Positions 57,835 to 64,000 of a stretch of DNA of 64,000 nt are shown here, in pieces. Source of the DNA: Bactrocera neohumeralis (taxonomy: Eukaryota > Arthropoda > Insecta > Diptera > Tephritidae); the NCBI RefSeq assembly GCF_024586455.1, contig NC_065921.1:71797528-71861527 (forward strand), given 5' to 3'. The translations under genes and the position numbers were made by a program. Below the pieces are notes generated by a model. It had not been told where the DNA came from. It worked only from the letters and a program-made list of their open reading frames with translations, and did not search any database. Numbering within the stretch: the first letter of the stretch is position 1; the number at the start of each line of letters is the position of its first letter.

Positions 57835-59480
57835 GTAATTTATTTGTTTTTTTTTTTTTCGTTTTTTTTTTGTAATTTTTTTTTTTACTTGTTTTTGTAA
57901 TTTTTTTTTTTTAATTTTATGATTGATTATACATATAACATTTGTTTTTGTATTTTTTAAAAATTTTTTTCAAACTTGTTTTTGTAATTTTTTGTGTTAA
58001 CTTTTTTTATGCTTTTCAAATATTTCTTTTTGCAATTTTTTAATTTGTTTTTGTAATTTTTATTTTATTTTCTTTTTTTGTTTTTATTTTTTTAAATGAG
58101 TTTTTACATTTTTTTAGTATTTTTTTAATTTTTCCTGTCTATATTTTTTTAAATTTATTTCTAAATTGTTTTTTAATTTTTTTTACTTATGTATATGAAA
58201 TTTTTATTTTTGTTTGTTTTTTGTATTTTATTTAGCTTTTTTTATTTTTTTCAATATTTTTATAATTTTTTGTAATATGTATATGTTTTAAATTTTTGTA
58301 TATTTTTTGAAATTTTTTTGTAATTCTTGAATATTTGTTTTTGTATTTTCTTATAATTATATTATTTTAATTTTTTTTGTATTCGTCATTGTTTTTCTAC
58401 TTTTCAATTTGTTTTTGTAATTTTTTCTGTAGTATATATATTTTTGTAATTATTTTTATATTTGTTTTCGTATATTTTATACGTGTTTTCGTATTTTTTT
58501 TTTATTTTTTATGCATTATATTATATTTATATTATTTTGTTTGTGTTAAATTTTTTGTATACTTTTCAAATATTTCGTTTTGTCATTTTTTAATTTATTT
58601 TTGTAGTGTTTTGTTTGTTTTTATTTTTTAAACTTGTTTTTATAATTTGTTTGTATTTTTTTTTAATTTTTTATATATTTTTTTGAATTTATTTCTAAAT
58701 TGTTTTTTATTTTTTTGTAATTATATGACATATCTTTTTTTATTTAACTTTTTTTAATTTTTTCCAATATTTTTATAACTTTCTGCTATATGTATATGTT
58801 TTTAGTTTTTGCATATTTTTCTTTTTGTATATTTTTGGAAATTTTTTTGTTATTCTTGAATATTTGTTTTTGTATTTTTTTATAATTATATTATTTTAAT
58901 TTTTTTTGTATGCCTAATTTTTTTCTATTTTTAAATTTGTTTTTGTAATTTTTTCTGTAGTATATATTTTTTTGTAATTATTTTCATATTCGTTTTTGTA
59001 TATTTTATACGTGTTTTCGTATTTTTTTTTAATTTTTTAAATATTATAATTATATATTTTTTTATTTTTAATATTTTTTGGAATTTTTTTTTCTACGTTT
59101 TTAAATTTTTTTTGTTATCTTTGTTTTGTAATATTTTTATATATTTGTTTTTGTAATTTTTTATATTTTCTTCGTTTTTGTTACCTTTATTTACGAGCTA
59201 ATTCTTTTATATTTTTTTCTGAATTTTTTAGTGATTTTGTATTTTTTTAAATTTTAATAATTTTTTTTGTTTTTTTTTAATTTTTTTTTAACTTTTTATA
59301 TTTGTTTTTGTATTTTTTTATACATGTTTTTGTATTTTTTTATTTCTTTTTTTATTTTTGATTTTTGATTTTTTTTTAATTTTTGTAATTTTTTTATATG
59401 TTTTTATGTAAATTTTTTTTTTGTATGTGCTTTATATACTTTTTTGTAAATTTTCTTCGTTTTTGTTACCTTTATTTACG
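57835..59480. repeat. T-rich block with ~530-bp tandem repeat
   Basis: About 1.6 kb of TTTTTGTAATTTTTT-type sequence with T in great excess on the plus strand. A long direct repeat is visible: TTTTTCTGTAGTATATATAT near 58422 recurs as TTTTTCTGTAGTATATATTT near 58950. ACTTTTCAAATATTTCGTTT near 58561 has its earlier partner near 58013. TTTATTTCTAAATTGTTTTT occurs near 58152 and 58688. These give a period of 530-550 bp. A second duplication (CTTCGTTTTTGTTACCTTTA) occurs at 59170 and 59456. Phe/Tyr/Val-rich frames here are compositional. Confidence 0.85.
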
Positions 59481-60374
59481 AGCTTCCTCACTTGTAGTCG
59501 TTCAAGCATCATGCCGACACCTTTTAACCTTGAAATCGTGCACGACGATTTTCGGTGTGTTGCTCTCGCTTGCCGCCTTAATTTCGTATAATCTTCAGCT
59601 TTTTACGCGCTTTTTGCTCATGTTTCGGCGTAAATGTCGCTACGTCCACTTGTTATGTGCCAACGCAAATTAATTGTGTATACATACATATGTACACATA
59701 TATATATATATATTTGCTCGTTACTTACTTTCAAGTATTATTCAATTAAGTGCAATATTTTATTTCCTGAAATTTAATCGTAATTAGATTTAAAACATAT
59801 TTATGTACATATATACCATATATACATATCTACACTGTACGATATGAATTTGCGCAGTTAATTTCCTTCATTTGTCAAATTAAAACACATTAATTGCAAG
59901 TAATTTATTTATTTTTTGTTCAAAAGCGTAAAAATTGCGGAAAAATTTTCTGTAAATGCGACTCCGAAATTTTGTCTTATGTCACCAAACAATTGACTGT
60001 CACTACGTGAGCTGGATTTTCAGACTAAATTTGTTTAAAATTGAACAAAATAAAACTATAATTCAGTCTTATAAATCATGCTTTGACAGTTTTGCGAATT
60101 TAAATTTATTTTCTTAACTTCATAGAGAGTTTTTGAATTTATTATGAAATGGCATAAGTCATTCCTTACCCTCTTCAAAAAAAGCTCATTTCAGTTTAAC
60201 CTCACGATAATTAATCTAATATAAATAACCGTCTTAATCTCGGCTTATCACACTTTTAGCGAATCGACCAATGGCGCATCCCACGAAGCCGAACTTCGCC
60301 TGTCAGCAACAGGAAATCACAGGTTGCTTAAATGGCGAAAAAGCGGCGGTGGGTTGATACTACACAAAAAGAAC
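59481..60374. other. Non-coding segment
   Basis: 59480-59670 is less biased, with a 91-codon frame that overlaps the T-rich block and has no family. A TATA-type run lies at 59690-59715. The rest is A/T-rich without features. Confidence 0.4.
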
Positions 60375-60465
60375 GTATCTTAATTTTGATAGTTAAGTTT
60401 GTATGACAGATACATCTTTTATGCTACGATCTAGACGATTTCTACGAAGATTGTAGCGTTGCCTT

Positions 60466-60740
60466 GGGTGATCCATTTCGAGGTTTCCTACTTAAAAAAA
60501 AAACAAAGAAAGTTTAAATTTAATAGGGAATATTTATTATCACTTGAAATGTCATTCTTTGGCATTTATCTTTCGAAGATTGTATCTTTCAATAGTTGGC
60601 CGCGGCTACGTCCCAGACAGTCCACCAGTAGAGTCCAATTTTGGTGACTTGTTCGAGCATTTCGACTGGTAACTGGCGAATGACACACGTGATGCTTTGC
60701 TCCAGGGCCTGAATGGAAGCGCCTGAATTGTCCGCCAAAT
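60466..60740 (-). mobile_element. DD41D (rosa-like) fragment, C-terminal end only
   Basis: The end GGGTGATCCATTTCGAGGTT at 60466 matches the copies at 38310 and, reversed, 35000. Read in reverse, the remaining sequence corresponds to the last ~70 codons of the transposase: ATTCAGGCCCTGGAGCAAAG, then AGTCGAAATGCTCGAACAAG and GACGTAGCCGCGGCCAAC, all shared with 34760-34880. The other 75% of the element is missing. Confidence 0.76.
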
Positions 60741-60884
60741 TTTGTGAAGATATCTTTTCTTGTGTGGCGAGACAATAACTTGCTTGATATCGATCGGTCT
60801 GTTTATATGACAACTATACGATATAGTAGTCCGATCAGAACAATATGTCAGCTGAACTCGTCACGCTGATTATTTACATACATA

Positions 60885-61436
60885 CAGAGAAATCTCCCAA
60901 AAGCGGACACTGGAGCAATCTTTCTGTCCGATTAATGATGTGTTCTCCACTAGTCGAACAGTTAGGGTCGTTTGCGCTTGAATTGTTTAGGCGGCGAAGT
61001 GTAAGGTGCGTATGAGGTCCAATCCCTGGTCACCAGTCCAAAGCAGTATGGAAGCTTAACCGCCCATGCGGACTGGCCCCTAGGGGAGTATCGGAGTATC
61101 GCGGGGGTTGTGGTTAAACCCCGAATACGAGAAGAAGAACTGACACTTTGTCCGTTGAATATGGAGTTCCATTCCAACCGAGTGCCGGAACCAAAGTATT
61201 GCAAATATTTAAGGTGAGCCTCGAAGCCTACCAAGGGGGTTAGTGTTGCCTTTCCACACTGACTATTGGTATTGAAAATATCTGGCATTTTCAGGGCGCT
61301 GATCAACGCATGGATTTGATCCGCTGTGCTATTGAGCGCCGTGGGGTAGCAGATATCCTCATTGAACACACCGTACGTTGCCCGGTTAATGGAGATGTCC
61401 GCTTAATAGAGCGTCCATTTAATAGAGCTTTTACTG
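60885..61436 (-). mobile_element. pogo-like short element
   Basis: The right end, read in reverse from 61436, starts CAGTAAAAGCTCTATTAAAT and continues through AGCGGACATCTCCATTAACC. The left end starts CAGAGAAATCTCCCAAAAGC and also reaches GCGGACA. CAGT-type ends with a TA flank (60883-60884) and CTATTAAGCGGACA words recall pogo/Tigger elements (family knowledge). The minus strand holds a 135-codon frame (60962-61369) with no transposase motif. A relative lies at 1896-2480. At 552 bp it is non-autonomous. Confidence 0.62.
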
Positions 61437-61544
61437 TTTAAAGAGTCTCCGACATTTCCTTCTGGATGTTACAAAATATTGAGTGTACCTAGTTTGAATG
61501 TCTTCACTATCTACTGTTGATTTTCGAAAGTGTTGATTAAAAGT

Positions 61545-61800
61545 CATTCGCCATGGACAGAAAGGGGTAGTAATTACTTGGTGCCAGCATCAGAACCTTC
61601 CAAATAAGCTTCCGGAGCTTCTGGTGAGTCAACATTGATGTGTGTGGCCTAACGTTGTCCTAGTAGAACACAATTATTTTCGTCTTCCTTCAAACGGTCC
61701 AATTTTGGCCGTAGGGAAACATCTTATAGTAAATCTTCTTATTTACTGACTGCTTACACGGTTATAGCCGTACTTATAGTAAATCATTCCCTGAAAATCT
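61545..61800 (-). pseudogene. Mariner fragment, same family as 39744-40911
   Basis: TTCGCCATGGACAGAAAGGG, then GTAATTACTTGGTGCCAGCA and GCTTCCGGAGCTTCTGGTGA match 39979-40085, as do GTGTGGCCTAACGTTGTCCT and the following AGTAGAACACA. The minus-strand reading of the third-catalytic-Asp region is broken. This is the third relic of that mariner family in the window. Confidence 0.66.
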
Positions 61801-62137
61801 AAAAAATAGGCCGATCTTATGTTCCCTATATCTTTGCATAGTATTTTTAGACTTTACTCTCTTGTAAAGTAAAGTAAAAAGTAGAGGGGCCTTAACTCCA
61901 TTGGGCAATGAAAAAGTATAGGTCTCTTAATACTATTAGTGACTCTTAGGCAGTGTTACCCAGCTCTCAAACAAAGTGCGAACTCTACTTCAAAACTCGT
62001 TTTTGAAGTGACAAAAACGATTGTTACATTTAAGCCGTTTATTAATTATTATTCGCTACATATTCTATACTTTTAAAGTCTTGTATGAACACAAAAACCC
62101 CTCTCACTTTATGACTAAGCAACTAAGTTCTAATATT
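61801..62137. other. End of intron, no feature seen
   Basis: A/T-rich sequence with a GTAAA pentamer run near 61875-61890. Nothing coding is visible before the splice site. Confidence 0.5.
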
Positions 62138-62161
62138 TCTCTCATCTCTTTTCAATTGCAG
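62138..62161 (+). promoter_or_regulatory. 3' splice site
   Basis: A pyrimidine-rich stretch, CTCATCTCTTTTCAATTGCAG, ends in AG at 62160-62161. Immediately afterwards one frame stays open for more than 1.8 kb and base composition shifts to about half GC. The position is fixed by these two signals together. Confidence 0.85.
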
Positions 62162-64000
62162 GAAAACATCCAAACGAACTAACGAATTACGAAACAACTA
62201 ATTTACAACCACCACAAAAGACCATACCATCGTACCACCAACTGCCCGCAGACCTCTCCGAAGAGAGCATACGCAAAGAAGCCGCTTTGGTACTCGCACA
62301 AGCCGAACGTCATAAGAGCAAAGCCGAGAACGGCGATAATATACCCACATTTAAGGTACGTACAAAACGTAGCGGTGATCCGAACCCCAAGAAGTTCCAC
62401 TCATTACCCACACGCAAAAAGAAGTCGCCCGCTAAGCCAGTATCGCGCAGCGTAAGTGACGCAGCTGCCAAAAAGAACGCGAAACGGCCATCAATATTCA
62501 ATATCTTCAGTCGACGTAGCGATACGAATGTCAATCAGGTGGACCGTGATCCACGATTCGAAGACAGCGGCGGTCGACGTTTAGTACGTAGCAAGAGTGA
62601 TGTTGGCTCTTACAATAAAGAAGAGCGTAAATACAAGAAATCTTTGAAGGAACCCAAATCTAACGCTGCTGCACAGGGTGGACTGCAGACATTGAACAGC
62701 TCCAGTAAGCAACAGCTTATCAACACACCACTCAGTCCCATAATTGAGAACGCGCAGAAGGAGGACTATTTTGCAGAGCAATTCAATAGGGAGCGTCGCA
62801 AATCGGAGGCTATAACTGAGCGAGAAAAGCATGAGAGTGGACTGAGTGAACTGCTCGAACGCAGTCGCAGACAAGCTGAAGAGGACGATAATATTTTGGG
62901 CAAAGGCCATATATCACACGCGATACGCGATAAAATACTAAGCTTACAATCCAAATCACAAGACAATATGCATAGTTCACAGTTGCCGGCACAAAAGTTG
63001 CCGCTCACCAAAGGTGTCACCGTGAATGGCTTAGCGAAGCGTTTGTCAATGGAACGCTTCTCACCACCACCGCCACTCTCCGGTCCAGCCTTCTCATATA
63101 TACGCCCCAATGAAGGCATTATGTATGCGCAGTTGGATCATAATGAAGATGAAAATCGCTATCGTCGCGAGTACATACACTCGCCCAACAGGGAATTGCG
63201 TACACCCTTGCGTGAATATCGTTCACCGGCACGTGATATACGTGATATGCGCTCACCGGAACGCGAGCTGCAAACACCCACAAAGACGCTGAGCCGCCAG
63301 TCAGTCGACCGCACTGACTTCACTACTAGTCAAAACAATCTTAAGAATGCCTACAACTACAATACGCATAACGGTCGTATCGGAAACGGCAATGGCAGTC
63401 GCATTATTATTGAACAATCGACGACGCGTGCCTCGCCAGGCACATATGGATCACCTAACGGCCAGGTAGGTCCAACGACTATACGCATCACAAACTCGCA
63501 CTCTCCATCACCATGGCAACAGCTCAGTCCACGTAATTTGAGCGATGAGGACGAAGGATTGGGCATTGAAACACGAAAATACTACGAAGACGAGTCTACA
63601 GCGTTGACACAATCGCGCAGCAGCAAATCGCCCGCTGAACCACCAATTGTACCGGTCATACGTAGCATTACGCCGACGATCGAAAATGACTATGACACGC
63701 ATGGCTATCAATCGCCGACACGTGATGAACCTATGAATGATATTGGATATCGACGTGCGCGTCTTGAGTCGCGCATACTAACGCGACGTTTCGGTGAGCC
63801 GACGACATTGGAACGTAATGGCTACCACCGTGATGTGGAAACCTCACCGGAACGCTTCGAACGCAATGGTTATCAACGTGATATAGGCGCATCACCAGAA
63901 CGTAATAGAGAAGTACGCGAGCAGTCCGCATATCAGCGCTACCTCAGTCCCGAACGCGAGAGAGAGTCATATGAACCACGCTTCCATAAAATGGAAACTT
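62162..64000 (+). CDS. Partial exon of a large disordered S/R/P/E-rich protein
   Basis: The frame runs from the splice site to the window end without a stop: two bases completing a split codon (intron phase 1), then 612 codons from 62164. No function is claimed because I do not recognise the gene. Counting from the first whole codon, an Arg/Lys-rich segment around residues 60-125 includes KKFHSLPTRKKKSPAKPVSR and KRPSIFNIFSRRSD (about 107). A Ser-phosphosite-like RRLVRSKSD follows. A Glu/Arg-rich, possibly helical zone is near 200-250, and SPPPPLSG at about 300. From about 340 there are repeated Arg-Ser-Pro-Glu-Arg motifs (REYRSPARDIRDMRSPERE at 350; GYHRDVETSPERFERNGYQR and a further SPER group at 550-600). 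I found no Cys and one Trp, which fits an intrinsically disordered cytoskeletal or membrane-associated scaffold, but that is inference. No transmembrane segment or known domain was seen. It is the only frame in the window with balanced codons over this length. Confidence 0.88.

Larger units (their letters stand above)
60375..61490 (+). repeat. Third copy of the TTTGTATGGCAGC repeat, with nested insertions
   Basis: Parts of the dispersed repeat are at 60385-60465 (AGTTTGTATGACAGATACAT, ACGATTTCTACGAAGATTGT), 60741-60884 (GATCGGTCTGTTTATATGAC, GTAGTCCGATCAGAACAAT) and 61437-61490 (GAGTCTCCGACATTTCCTTC). Between them lie a rosa-like fragment and a pogo-like element. Comparing with the copy at 39.5/42.2 kb confirms that the three pieces belong to one repeat. 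Confidence 0.62.

Noticed and set aside
60962..61369. 135-codon minus-strand frame in the pogo-like element
   Set aside because: No transposase or DNA-binding motif, and the related copy at 1896-2480 does not preserve the frame.
1..64000. tRNA, rRNA or known small RNA genes
   Set aside because: No cloverleaf, box A/B pair or rRNA-like block was found by reading; absence was not tested with a program.

Overview
The window reads as non-coding DNA from a higher fly, most likely a tephritid fruit fly (Bactrocera, Zeugodacus, Ceratitis or similar). The reasons are strongly A/T-rich DNA, many decayed insect-type transposons (mariner DD34D, rosa-like DD41D, Jockey-type and a second non-LTR family, hAT-like and pogo-like short elements), spliceosomal signals, and only one convincing coding exon. 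The genus is an inference and no database was consulted.

The one well-supported gene is at the right edge. A 3' splice site at 62160-62161 opens an exon that stays open for 612 codons and runs off the window. It encodes a disordered, basic Ser/Arg/Pro/Glu-rich protein that I do not recognise. The roughly 62 kb to its left could be one very long intron, or upstream sequence, of that gene. Two possible untranslated leader exons, at about 15.9 kb and 47.3 kb, are proposed at low confidence.

Layout: 0.5-10 kb holds a hAT-like MITE, non-LTR relics, and a 16-copy array built on the core AGGTGGCAAC (4.2-6.4 kb). A non-repetitive island follows at 10-12 kb, then A-rich DNA at 12-15 kb and another island at 15.2-17 kb. 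Three further arrays carry the same core on the opposite strand (GTTGCCACCT) at 17.3-18.5, 21.1-23.0 and 27.5-28.9 kb, separated by islands and retroelement relics. From 32 to 45 kb there is a second hAT-like copy with a GA-rich block, two rosa-like relics, T-rich blocks, two mariners stacked at one TA target inside an older repeat, and non-LTR relics. From 46 to 60 kb there is A-rich DNA with a 311-bp duplication, a palindrome-bearing satellite of about 240 bp (48.65-50.1 kb), an (ACAAAT)n to (ATTACC)n minisatellite (51.95-54.36 kb), a Jockey relic and a T-rich block with a repeat of about 530 bp. At 60.4-61.8 kb a repeat carries two nested insertions, followed by the last intron segment and the exon.

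The most unusual structure is the set of about 55 GTTGCCACC cores in four arrays over 25 kb, with core conservation against poorly conserved A/T flanks and an orientation switch between the first array and the other three. The palindromic satellite and the stacked mariners come next. No prokaryotic features, CRISPR arrays, rRNA or tRNA genes were seen.
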